From Catonia carolina (Eukaryota; Arthropoda; Insecta; Hemiptera; Achilidae), in assembly GCA_035578175.1 (NCBI GenBank), contig JAQMRL010000003.1:82471969-82535968 (forward strand): a stretch of DNA of 64,000 nt, given 5' to 3'. This document shows positions 59,901-64,000 of the stretch, piece after piece. The notes below the pieces were generated by a model. That model searched no databases, was not told the origin of the DNA, and saw nothing but the letters and a program-made list of their open reading frames with translations. The position numbers and the translations under genes are program-made. How positions within the stretch are numbered: the first letter of the stretch is position 1; each line of letters opens with the position of its first letter.

Positions 59901-61468
59901 ATAAAAGGTGGGGTTGTATTGTACCCATATTATTTGTCCTATTTATAGTCATTAATTTGTATTTATCTCTTTGTATTGATGGAAATTTGTAGTTATCCTA
60001 TTTTCGTATTCTTTGACGTCCTTTCTTTTGCTATTCGTAATCTGGAATTCTCTGGCGTCTTAATCTTTTGAATTGTATTTTTCAACCTTTATAGACTTTT
60101 TTGTGTTTGTCAGCTCATATAAATATAAATCTCCCTGCCCTAGTTAGTTTAGTGTTTCATGTTAGACAACAGTAGAGCTAGTATGATTGAGTGTGTTAAT
60201 TTACAAAACCAGTGCAGTACTAGGCGTGTTACGAGTGTAGCAGTTCTTCGTATAACTTTGTTAAGGTACAACCATTCGTTTTGTAAAAAGCAGTAATTAG
60301 TATTATAATTTTAAATCCTTCGTTAGTTAAGTTTAGTTTAATAAAATTTTGTAAAAGATCAAGTTTACTTTTAAGTTAAGTAGGTAAATTGTAAGTTTCA
60401 ATAAGTTATAAGAAAAAATAAAAATAAATTTATTAATAAATAAAAGGCTGTTTATCATTTACTATAATCCAGAGCCCGAAAGAACTTGTTTTAAGTGGTA
60501 CAATATAAGACTGGCTGTAAGTAATTGTTTTTTCTCCGTACAGAGTTAATTTGAAACCATGTTAAGTAATTTTCACATTTCTGGAAACTCTTTTTATAAA
60601 CTCCCAGAATTCGTTCACTTTTGGTTTTCGTTTCTTTCATACATTCTGTGTACTATTGGTATTCTTTGTGGAAGTCCTTGAAATCAGTTATCAGTTGTCT
60701 AGATTTAGTTTAGTCCTTTACATTTTTTGAGTTGTTTCGAGTATTGTGCACAACAGTGAAGTGAGACAAATAAACGCTTAAAACCATAAAGCATCCTAAT
60801 CCCAGACTAAAAGTCAATTAAAACTCTTAGCAGCCACATAAGATTAGTGTAAGATTAGACAAGAAAAAAAGGCTGAAGGATTATTAATAACCACACTTGT
60901 CTATTTCTCACTTCCCCAAATGTACATGGTTGTTTATTTATTTATTCATAAATTCTACAACTAATTACATTTTTGGGTACCTTATTTTACTCTAAACGTT
61001 TTTTATTTATTCTGAGATTGAGTTACTTTATGTTATCATCTTAAACTATATGGATTAGACCACTAGACTTATACTATATAAAAACTTAGCAGTATTCTCT
61101 CTCTTAAAAAAGTTAGAGCGTCTGTCTCTTCTTCCAAGATCCTCCGATACCAATTCTTTTTAATTTGCAGATGTTGAAGGATTTTCTTCAAAAGAGTGCT
61201 GTAAAAGTATAAGTATATTCTTTGTTTTATTCCTTTGGTCAAATAACACAAAAACTCAAAAACTAATTCCCAATTTTTTTTTAAACCAATGGTCAATTTA
61301 TAAGTTGGACGCGTGTTCATAAGAATTTTTCTGTGGACTATAAAATGAAACTTTAAGAAATTTTGATTACTTTGTTCTCGAGCATTTGGGTAAAATTTTG
61401 ATATATCTTGTATTCTTCGGATACCAACATTGGGAAAAGGTGTATCCAGTTTTCACTCCACGGATGAT
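34278..61468 (-). CDS. Catalytically dead ACE-like protein (peptidase M2 fold), spliced, 5' incomplete
   Basis: Eight minus-strand exons join in phase (intron phases 0,2,1,2,2,2,2, all GT-AG) and follow the ACE family from the region before the active site to the C-terminus, about 400 residues. Seen: the family block ADQWRW followed by YNKQWWKLR; the Cys pair around the zinc region (YTCDPEIWD, IKECGGK); and a C-terminal Cys pair (REIC, LHRC) matching the family disulfides. The family active site HHEMGH is replaced by HRLVVG within AHRLVVGIHYLRQY, so both zinc His and the catalytic Glu are absent. The family His of KFH(I/V)P is Asp here (HFDVS), and the PYIRYF block reads PYIGHVF. Several N-glycosylation sequons (NFT, NKS, NYT, NET) fit an extracellular protein. 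Known: insects and nematodes carry inactive ACE homologues (Drosophila Ance-2 to -5, C. elegans ACN-1). Inferred: a secreted, non-enzymatic developmental or binding role. No transmembrane segment is seen in the C-terminal exons. The N-terminus lies beyond 64000. Confidence 0.9.
34491..35446 (+). mobile_element. CA-rich DNA element family E, full-length
   Basis: It starts ATCTGGTGTGAAACACTCAC, then ACTTTCTCTTGCC, and ends GGCAAGAGAAAGTA, giving an inverted terminal 12-mer. A (CA)n tract at 35258-35320 sits at a fixed internal place and is also present in the copy at 36865. Non-coding. It lies 86 bp upstream of the ACE-like terminal exon's acceptor. Confidence 0.8.
35531..35910 (+). mobile_element. 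CA-rich element family E, 3'-truncated
   Basis: AATCTCGAGTGAAACACTCA to TACCGCTAAACTCAGCGTTA, then the homology stops. Confidence 0.7.
36215..36615 (+). repeat. SINE-like repeat family C with exact 12-bp target duplication
   Basis: Flanked by ACTTAATATTTT at 36203-36214 and 36616-36627. It ends in an (AAC)n tail. It lies in the intron just downstream of exon G (minus-strand sense). Confidence 0.85.
36662..36850 (-). CDS. ACE-like gene, exon G
   Basis: It runs from acceptor GGTTATTCAG to donor GTATTC, 62 full codons. KGMMLGSAKPWYLVMEEM aligns with family MKLGFSRPWPEAMQLI, and MVEYFLPLYSWLQ with the family SYFKPLLDWL near the end of the M2 domain. Without splicing the frame would run on to a TAG in an alternative terminal-exon reading. 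Only 14 bp separate the acceptor from a CA-rich transposon at 36865. Confidence 0.9.
36865..37813 (+). mobile_element. CA-rich DNA element family E, full-length, abutting exon G
   Basis: Same ends as 34491-35446 and the same internal (CA)n position (37630-37675, here with a GCGCGC break). It supplies all but the last 14 nt of the 3' intron end of ACE-like exon G. Confidence 0.85.
38184..39372. mobile_element. piggyBac-type non-autonomous element, 1189 bp
   Basis: Inverted ends CACGTTCAGCACGG and CCGTGCTGAACGTG with TTAA on each side (38180-38183, 39373-39376). Subterminal perfect palindrome TGACGCCTTAAGGCGTCA occurs twice at the left end and once at the right. No transposase frame. Confidence 0.8.
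39377..40231 (-). other. Possible LINE 3' region
   Basis: (TTTA)n at about 39465-39510 would be the (TAAA)n tail of a minus-strand LINE. GGCCACTTTGGCATGTTGTA and a frame with NTMLVNFNSIDEIISLDPFH precede it. Not confidently assignable. Confidence 0.35.
40232..41191 (-). repeat. Solo LTR-like element (family L2), minus orientation
   Basis: On the minus strand it would start TGTAACCTGTCATACC and end TCCCGAAACGGACC...GTGTCACA, a terminus related to the L1 LTRs. A TATA-like TATATAAAGAGACC lies at about 40680-40692 (minus). No clear target duplication; the right boundary is approximate. Confidence 0.5.
41192..41795. other. ACE-like intron F-G, unassigned part
   Basis: AT-rich. The plus-strand frame at 41513-41746 lacks a domain and runs antisense to the gene. 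Confidence 0.4.
41796..41939 (-). CDS. ACE-like gene, exon F
   Basis: It runs from acceptor TTTTTCAG to donor GTAAAT, 47 full codons. HVFGVIFGFQLYREICIA aligns with family RYFVSFIIQFQFHEALC, and LHRCNLFESPVAG with LHKCDIYQSKEAG. Both Cys of the family disulfide are kept. The chloride-ligand Arg and active-site Tyr of the family RY pair are Gly and His here. Phase 2 out. Confidence 0.92.
42063..42112 (-). repeat. LTR (family L2) terminal fragment
   Basis: TGTGACACTTATCGCTAAGG then TCCGTTTCGGGATCTAGGTG matches 40232 and 55452. Cut off at the LINE that follows. Confidence 0.7.
42104..43075 (-). pseudogene. LINE reverse transcriptase fragment (RTE/R-type), frameshifted
   Basis: Upstream frame (43086-42736): DKGVRQGCCLSPTLFKIYLE (motif B) and YSLLFADDQVIMA (catalytic FADD). 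The downstream frame (42739-42104) overlaps by a few bases: DEYKYLGSIISSESNSKREI, ILLYGSETWELTKRDRQRIN, EMDFLRRSSCVSRMDRVRN and LIWLGHTQRM. Truncated before motif A. One frameshift separates the halves. Confidence 0.85.
43081..44368. repeat. Large foldback element, about 640-bp arms
   Basis: The left half mirrors the right half almost end to end: GGCC...TTGCGTCGGAGTACCGCTAA vs TTAGCGGTCCCCCGACGCGA...GGCC at the ends, CATAGACATCCGAGTTTGAA vs TTCAAACTCGGATGTCTATG, and ATGGATAGTAGC near the centre at about 43725. Non-coding. Confidence 0.85.
44525..44790 (-). pseudogene. LINE RT tail remnant
   Basis: On the minus strand: DLKNKTDKSKMFRL then VRWSKKSQRRRRMKAYWINK, the same tail module as at 50440 and 54641, followed by GTAGTGATCC as at the LINE end near 55280. 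Confidence 0.6.
44791..45884. other. ACE-like intron E-F, unassigned part
   Basis: AT-rich, no gene or repeat recognised. Confidence 0.4.
46256..46596. mobile_element. 341-bp TA-flanked MITE (M1), copy 1
   Basis: Begins CAGTCCAGCCTCTCTTAGTT and ends GGCTCAACTG, with TA on both sides. About 20-25 bp imperfect inverted ends around TTAGTTTGCTCCTA. Nearly identical in length and sequence to 62225-62565. Confidence 0.85.
46823..47485. mobile_element. 663-bp TA-flanked MITE (M2)
   Basis: Inverted ends TAGTTGGGAGCTCACTTGAT/TTGCTAG and the partner at 47455-47485 (CTAGCAAACAAGTCAGCTCT/CAACTA), flanked by TA. It splits the reverse-transcriptase frame cleanly, so its borders are well supported. Confidence 0.8.
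47661..48667. other. ACE-like intron E-F, mostly unassigned
   Basis: (TTTA)n microsatellite at about 47953-47995. 48300-48560 resembles a decayed relative of the 51336-52165 foldback (GATCTGTTTTGTTCAATTTT, CGTAACTCG). Confidence 0.45.
48668..48766 (-). CDS. ACE-like gene, exon E
   Basis: It runs from acceptor TTTTGTTCAG to donor GTAAGC, 32 full codons starting NDIEGVSHLPF. FTSGSHFDVS aligns with family FDPGAKFHIP: Lys becomes His and the substrate-stabilising His becomes Asp. About six extra residues precede MEPYI compared with the family. Phase 2 out. Confidence 0.88.
49001..49060 (-). repeat. tRNA-like SINE head
   Basis: On the minus strand: TGTGGTTAGCGTACTGCTCT (A box) and GGATTTGAATTCC (B box) at the correct spacing. 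A body was not delimited. Confidence 0.55.
49215..49385 (+). pseudogene. LINE RT tail terminus remnant
   Basis: VISERERQTRSKRIKKY then GACTAAAGTGACCCCAAGAT and A-rich sequence, as in the LINE end at 55180-55310. An 18-bp GGAGGCTGAAAACA unit is triplicated at 49297-49335. Confidence 0.6.
49526..49695 (-). repeat. tRNA-derived SINE family B
   Basis: GCCTCCGTGGCGTAGTACG head and GACCAAGCTGTCGATACAAC tail on the minus strand. A perfect palindrome CCACGGAGGCGG/CCGCCTCCGTGG is formed at its head end (49679-49703). Confidence 0.75.
49700..50439. other. ACE-like intron D-E, unassigned
   Basis: No feature beyond an (AAT)n run at 50421-50440. Confidence 0.4.
50440..50940 (+). pseudogene. LINE RT tail, best-preserved copy, with (ATA)n terminus
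   Basis: RRILGPRWTENGYRLQ, then MRKRRLKFYGHIMRLPDHRL, GREWIRNVKKDLEMG and GVKWSEERKAKFSQGMKNWW, stop at 50888, then an (ATA)n tail at 50933-50950. 110 codons are uninterrupted. Confidence 0.8.
51336..52165. repeat. TA-flanked foldback/MITE, 830 bp
   Basis: Left CAGGGGTGATTCACGAAGAT mirrors right ATCTTCGTGAATCACCCTG; the arms extend about 330 bp (GGGAGCCCATTCTACATG, TTATATAAACATGGGTCCGG, TGAAATGAGGTCTTCCTGAA) around an about 170-bp loop. Flanking TA. Confidence 0.85.
52209..52443 (-). CDS. ACE-like gene, exon D
   Basis: Phase 1 in, phase 2 out, 77 full codons. It begins GFMEGIQTVIELSV, aligned with family GFHEAIGDVLALSV: the third zinc-ligand Glu is still present but the neighbouring His is Met and the Asp is Thr. 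It then contains ALRKIPFLFHGMAADQWRW and YNKQWWKLR, the most recognisable ACE block. The donor is GTGAAC; the acceptor is AAAG with a weak pyrimidine tract. Confidence 0.94.
52960..53625 (-). pseudogene. I/R1-type LINE: RNase H, zinc-knuckle region and 3' end
   Basis: On the minus strand: FTWIPSHVGIPGNEKADLAA (RNase H signature), FRRDAT-like decay, EQVVICRLRIGHSLI then CPFCDAIATVSHIVSECREL (CCHC-like), and a 3' end GTCGCTAATAACCATTAGCA followed by GTTGATGCGACCTTTATAAA. Frameshifted. The last about 45 bp resemble the tails of SINE families A and B. Confidence 0.8.
53626..53705 (+). repeat. LTR (family L1) 3' fragment
   Basis: AGAAAGTTTGTTTATTATTT then ATACCCATATCCTGAACGAA, the L1 terminus, without its 5' part. 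Confidence 0.65.
53706..54413. other. ACE-like intron C-D, unassigned
   Basis: AT-rich, nothing recognised. Confidence 0.4.
54414..54538 (-). CDS. ACE-like gene, exon C (degenerate active-site exon)
   Basis: It runs from acceptor TTTTACAG to donor GTAAAA, with 41 full codons. IKECGGK aligns with the family IKQC, giving the second Cys of the zinc-site disulfide. AHRLVVGIHYLRQYRNLP aligns with the family block AHHEMGHIQYFMQYKDLP: both zinc-ligand His become Arg and Gly, and the catalytic Glu becomes Leu. Flanking residues (A-H, Y, QY, LP) are conserved and the frame is open, so this is a lineage change, not random decay. Confidence 0.92.
54641..55310 (+). pseudogene. LINE RT C-terminal region and tail, decayed
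   Basis: TYGRETLAKVIEAKATDNVL, KRRILRTCIGKKNKVYG, KRISFLRYLIRTP, then after a frameshift WIRNVKGDIIELGLTFDDLE and VSEEVRQARSARMKEYWQNI, then GACTAAAGTGATCC and poly(A). Same family as 50440. Confidence 0.75.
55508..56166 (+). repeat. GC-rich solo LTR-like element with TATA box and histone-type 3' stem-loop
   Basis: Begins TGTCACCG and ends CGGTGACA (TG...CA with an 8-bp inverted terminus), 659 bp. It is strikingly GC-rich in an AT-rich window. A TATA box CTATATAAAAAG lies at about 55694, with an initiator-like region about 30 bp on. One frame stays open from the TATA box to a TAA at 56101-56103 (about 135 codons, Arg/Pro/Thr-rich, no domain). A canonical histone stem-loop follows immediately. 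Flanks (ACAC/AAAC) do not form a clear duplication. LTR identity is inferred from the ends and promoter. Confidence 0.6.
56106..56121 (+). terminator. Histone-type mRNA 3' stem-loop
   Basis: GGCCCTTTTCAGGGCC: 6-bp stem, TTTC loop, T-A closing pair and two G-C pairs at the base. It is preceded by AAAC and followed by ACCAAACA, then a purine-rich AGATGAGG 8-15 nt downstream where the U7 snRNA site would be. All match the metazoan replication-dependent histone 3' signal. Confidence 0.75.
56167..57878. other. ACE-like intron B-C, mostly L2 LTR remnants and unassigned DNA
   Basis: No coding exon found. See the L2 entry for faint LTR similarity. Confidence 0.35.
57879..58057 (-). CDS. ACE-like gene, exon B
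   Basis: It runs from acceptor CTCTAG to donor GTAAGC. The 59 codons run from SLTVERTVKIAEKAL to WDMHDGESF. It matches the ACE segment with FW(E/N)KS followed by a Cys before the WDFYNGKDF motif; here FWNKSVF and YTCDPEIWD. It has sequons NKS, NRS and NYT. It ends in phase 2. A 97-bp minisatellite begins about 50 bp upstream of its acceptor. Confidence 0.93.
58109..59775. repeat. 97-bp minisatellite, 17 units, with three-unit higher-order pattern
   Basis: Units contain GGCTATCAACTTTCAATTAT then CATGTTGTTAAATTGGTTAA and ACGTGCATGGGCACGT, a small hairpin. Starts at about 58118, 58221, 58320, 58418, 58510, 58609, 58707, 58803, 58901, 59016, 59112, 59210, 59308, 59405, 59503, 59600 and 59697. 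Variants (GGCAG+ATTTAAA versus GGGAG+ATTAAA) alternate in a 2:1 pattern. It ends about 50 bp before exon B's acceptor in gene sense. Short frames inside are incidental. Confidence 0.95.
59920..60502 (+). repeat. Solo LTR (L1-related), 583 bp
   Basis: TGTACC to GGTACA. TATA-like CATATAAATATAAAT at about 60116. Terminus AATCCAGAGCCCGAAAGAAC. Flanks GTAT/ATAT imperfect. Confidence 0.7.
60503..61370. other. ACE-like intron A-B, unassigned
   Basis: No feature recognised. Confidence 0.4.
61371..61468 (-). CDS. ACE-like gene, exon A (first exon in window)
   Basis: The acceptor is TGTTACAG before position 61468 and the donor GTAATC lies below 61371. Two bases complete a split codon, then 32 codons starting HPWSENWIHLFPM. 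This aligns with the ACE block around WAQSWENIYDMV. It contains a sequon in YQNFTQ. It ends in phase 0, matching the next exon. The preceding exon must end in phase 1; I did not find it before 64000. Confidence 0.85.
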
Positions 61469-61983
61469 CTGTAACAAAACATTGTATTATTAACGTTAGA
61501 TAATAGAAATATGTTGTAGCTTACCCTGGCTGGAGAATTATCTTTTGAATTGGCAGCGTTTTTGTGTGAAAAACGGCCTTCACTTTTGACTCTGTAATTA
61601 ATTACACAACGCTATTCTAAACCATTACTTGTTTTTTTTCTAGTACAGAGTAGAATATTCTACTAGTTATTTTATTTATCTGAATTTTTTGTTATATTGT
61701 TCATATTTAGTGATAAGACTTTTGCTACCTAAAAATTTAAAACCGGCGGAAACATACTCATGAATGTTGAAACAGTATAAAATAATTAAAAATATTTAGA
61801 TCGCAGTAGTATGTAGTATAAGTCGGTGGAACTTTTTAACTCAGCCACAACGAATGGCACTGATCTTCATCGGTTAGGAATGTTAGGTTGAAATATCGAC
61901 TACTGCGCTGCAATATCGCATAAATGATCTTATTTTCAAAGACTGGTGAATCGAAACTTCGCATATCTGTTACGATATTTTAG

Positions 61984-62800
61984 TATGGGATAATTCTAGT
62001 ATGAGTAATATGAATTGGGTTTTTAAAATTCAAAAGAAAGCTACTCGGTGTATGGTGGAAGCTAAGCAGCTCACCTCATACAGACTACTATTTAAGGAGC
62101 TTAAATTGCTAAAGTTCCCTCACTCCACATTTTTGAGGTGATTATGTATGGTAGGTAAAATACTTTTACGCAAAATTTCAATGTCCACTATCATAGCACA
62201 AGAAACAGAAACGATTATTATGTATAGTCCAGCCTCTCTTAGTTTGCTCCTAATGTAAACAAATAATGATGTCATTGAGCATGCGCATTATATAAAAATG
62301 TGTACACGCTGATGAAAAAGTAACAACAAAATACTTTCAAACGTATTTAAATACAAAATACTTTTAAAACTATTTTTCTAAATGAAATTGTTAGGCCTAC
62401 ATCATATCATGACTGATGTTTTTAGTACTTTAAGTACTTATAATTTAAAACATAGTTAACTTAATAGGAATACGACATTCGTAAAGTCGCCGACTCTAGC
62501 GTGCACCCTGTAATAGGTGGCTTTTGTTTGTTGACAGTAGAAGCAAACTAAGAACGGCTGAACAGTAGCTAATCACACCACAAAATTTTTTGAACAAAAA
62601 CCTATTTATGCGGGAAGAAAATATATCAATAAATTACCCCAATTGTTAAAATGTTGTGATAATTTGCATTCTTTTAAAATAAATCTGAAAAATTACTTGA
62701 TTGCTGAAACTTTTTATGGCGTACAAGAATTTCTTTCTAGATATGTAGTAGAACAATGTGTGTTTGTAATATATATTTCAGGTGTTATAAATTCTTGACA
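61984..62800 (+). pseudogene. Jockey-like LINE RT C-terminus, split by MITE M1
   Basis: SNMNWVFKIQKKATRCMVEA, SYRLLFKELKLLKFP and TIIAQETETI before the MITE. FFEQKPIYAGRKYINKLPQL then SFKINLKNYLIAETFYGVQE after it. These are the thumb/C-terminal blocks of insect Jockey-like reverse transcriptases. One stop in the first part. Confidence 0.8.
62225..62565. mobile_element. 341-bp TA-flanked MITE (M1), copy 2
   Basis: Begins TAGTCCAGCCTCTCTTAGTT, ends ACGGCTGAACAG, TA on both sides. Same length as the copy at 46256, and splits a reverse-transcriptase frame. Confidence 0.85.
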
Positions 62801-62879
62801 TCGCCAATACTCTCCCGGGAGTCTCTTGGAATCATTCAGAAAAAAAATATTGCTAGTTCGGGTAATATTAATGTTGAAG

Positions 62880-63235
62880 CCGCGCATTCGATCATTGATG
62901 ACGTGTTAAATTTTTTCAAAACGTGATCAAGGTGGGTTTTAAGACAATTAATTTAAGCCCTTAAAGATACCCAGATTTTCATTCGTTCTGAGCCCAAACA
63001 GTGGTTTAAAACCTAAGATCATGAATTTATAGATCGTATCACAACCCATGATGAAATGCGGATTCAACGTTTCGAACCGTCCAAACAGTAAAGTCAATAT
63101 CCAGATTTATCCACCAAAAAAATTGAAAACTTACCCTATGCATCAGCCGGTTGTGATTTTAACGGTCTTCGAGTTTTTTTGGGACGTCACAGAAGTTTTA
63201 ATTTCTTTTTTCCTCAAACATGGAGAAACAAATAA
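62880..63235 (+). pseudogene. mariner-type transposase remnant
   Basis: FIDRITTHDEMRIQRFEPSK resembles the mariner block (D)RVVTGDETWI.YYEPE around the first catalytic Asp. Preceded by QALKDTQIF and followed by PYASAGCDFNGLRVFLG (family MATVFWD region). Short and decayed. Confidence 0.5.
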
Positions 63236-63240
63236 AAAAA

Positions 63241-64000
63241 ATCTGGTGTGAAACACTCACACAACTTTCTCTAGCCAATGCAAATGATAAACAATAACAA
63301 TCCTAACATTAGTAATAAAACATTAGAAATAAACAAAAAACTAACCTCAATAAACATAACCTAATTTCAATCATATATGAAAGACGCAAAATGAAAATCA
63401 ACCTCAGTTTGGCTTAAAAATACGGAAAATCGCTCTTTCACGCTAAACTAGGCACTGTACAAAAAATGCTCTTAAAAAATGTTGTAGATCTTTTAATTTC
63501 CTATAAATTTTATTATATACACTTTTGTCGTAAAATGCGTACTAAAGCCGAAATATTTAAAAAATCGATTTTTCACACGTTTTCGTGAGAAAAATCATAA
63601 AATCGCTAATTACCGCTAAACTAAGCGTTATACAAAAGAAATGTTTGAAATAAAAGTTGTAGGATTTTAAATTGTCTACAACTTTTATTATAAACATTTT
63701 TGCGCTGAAATGCATATTAAAGCCGTAATCTTAAAAAAATAAAGTTTTTACGTAAAAACACCCTTGCCAAGAATTTCAGCCAAAATGGTGCCTACCCTAT
63801 CTTGTAGAGCATAAAAAATTTAGTAAACCAGGCGATTTAAAAAAAAATCGTAGGACCAGTTTTTGAGAAAATCTCAAAAAAGTGAAAAATTATATGAATA
63901 AACTACTACTTCCGGTTGACCGATTTTGATGAAGATTTTCGTGTCGGGTCCGGTAGTGGTATGTAACTTAAGTTTCAAGTTCGTACGATGTTTCGTTCTT
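63241..64000 (+). mobile_element. CA-rich DNA element family E, runs off the window
   Basis: ATCTGGTGTGAAACACTCAC through to CGTACGATGTTTCGTTCTT at the window end, just before the expected (CA)n tract. Confidence 0.85.

Noticed and set aside
61526..61593. Candidate extra ACE-like exon (AG before AGTCAAAAGTG, donor GTAAGC)
   Set aside because: None of its open frames ends in the phase required by exon A, and it has no similarity to the ACE family.

Overview
This is a eukaryotic, almost certainly arthropod and most likely insect, nuclear window. It is AT-rich, its protein-coding exons are short and separated by kilobase introns, and it is packed with Jockey-, RTE- and I-type LINE remnants, tRNA-derived SINEs, mariner, pogo, PIF and piggyBac relatives, and solo LTRs. 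There are no bacterial operons, CRISPR arrays or rRNA genes. Intron sizes (2-7 kb) and TE density suggest a large genome, for example a hemipteran or polyneopteran; I cannot identify the species.

The main host gene lies on the minus strand. Eight exons at 61371-61468, 57879-58057, 54414-54538, 52209-52443, 48668-48766, 41796-41939, 36662-36850 and 34278-34404 join in perfect phase with GT-AG introns. They encode the C-terminal ~400 residues of an angiotensin-converting-enzyme-like protein (peptidase M2 fold). The zinc/catalytic HExxH site is replaced by a non-metal-binding sequence, so this is a pseudo-peptidase like Drosophila Ance-3-type proteins or nematode ACN-1. The 5' part of the gene lies beyond position 64000. 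A second minus-strand gene begins at about 4699 with a signal-peptide first exon (4401-4699) and a putative promoter at about 4800-4990; the rest lies beyond position 1 or was not found.

Everything else is repeat landscape. Left (1-8 kb): SINEs, a solo LTR, a CA-rich DNA element, a PIF-type MITE carrying a MADF-domain fragment, and a pogo-like remnant split by a SINE. 8-25 kb: Jockey remnants, a pogo transposase split by a mariner, tandem SINEs, a small foldback, and a triple-nested locus (solo LTR containing a MITE and a nearly intact Jockey LINE). 25.6-29.9 kb: a giant inverted repeat with polypyrimidine/polypurine tandem arms and a 53-bp satellite at its centre. 30-48 kb: LTRs, CA-rich elements crowding the last two splice acceptors of the ACE-like gene, a piggyBac-type element, foldbacks, and an RTE remnant hit by two MITEs. 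48-64 kb: LINE tails, an I-type LINE whose 3' tail matches the SINE tails, a GC-rich LTR ending in a histone-type 3' stem-loop, and a 97-bp minisatellite with higher-order structure next to an ACE-like exon.

The three signals I rate highest are the dead ACE-like gene (absent from simple ATG-ORF views because its exons are short), the histone-like stem-loop inside an LTR, and the polypurine inverted repeat.
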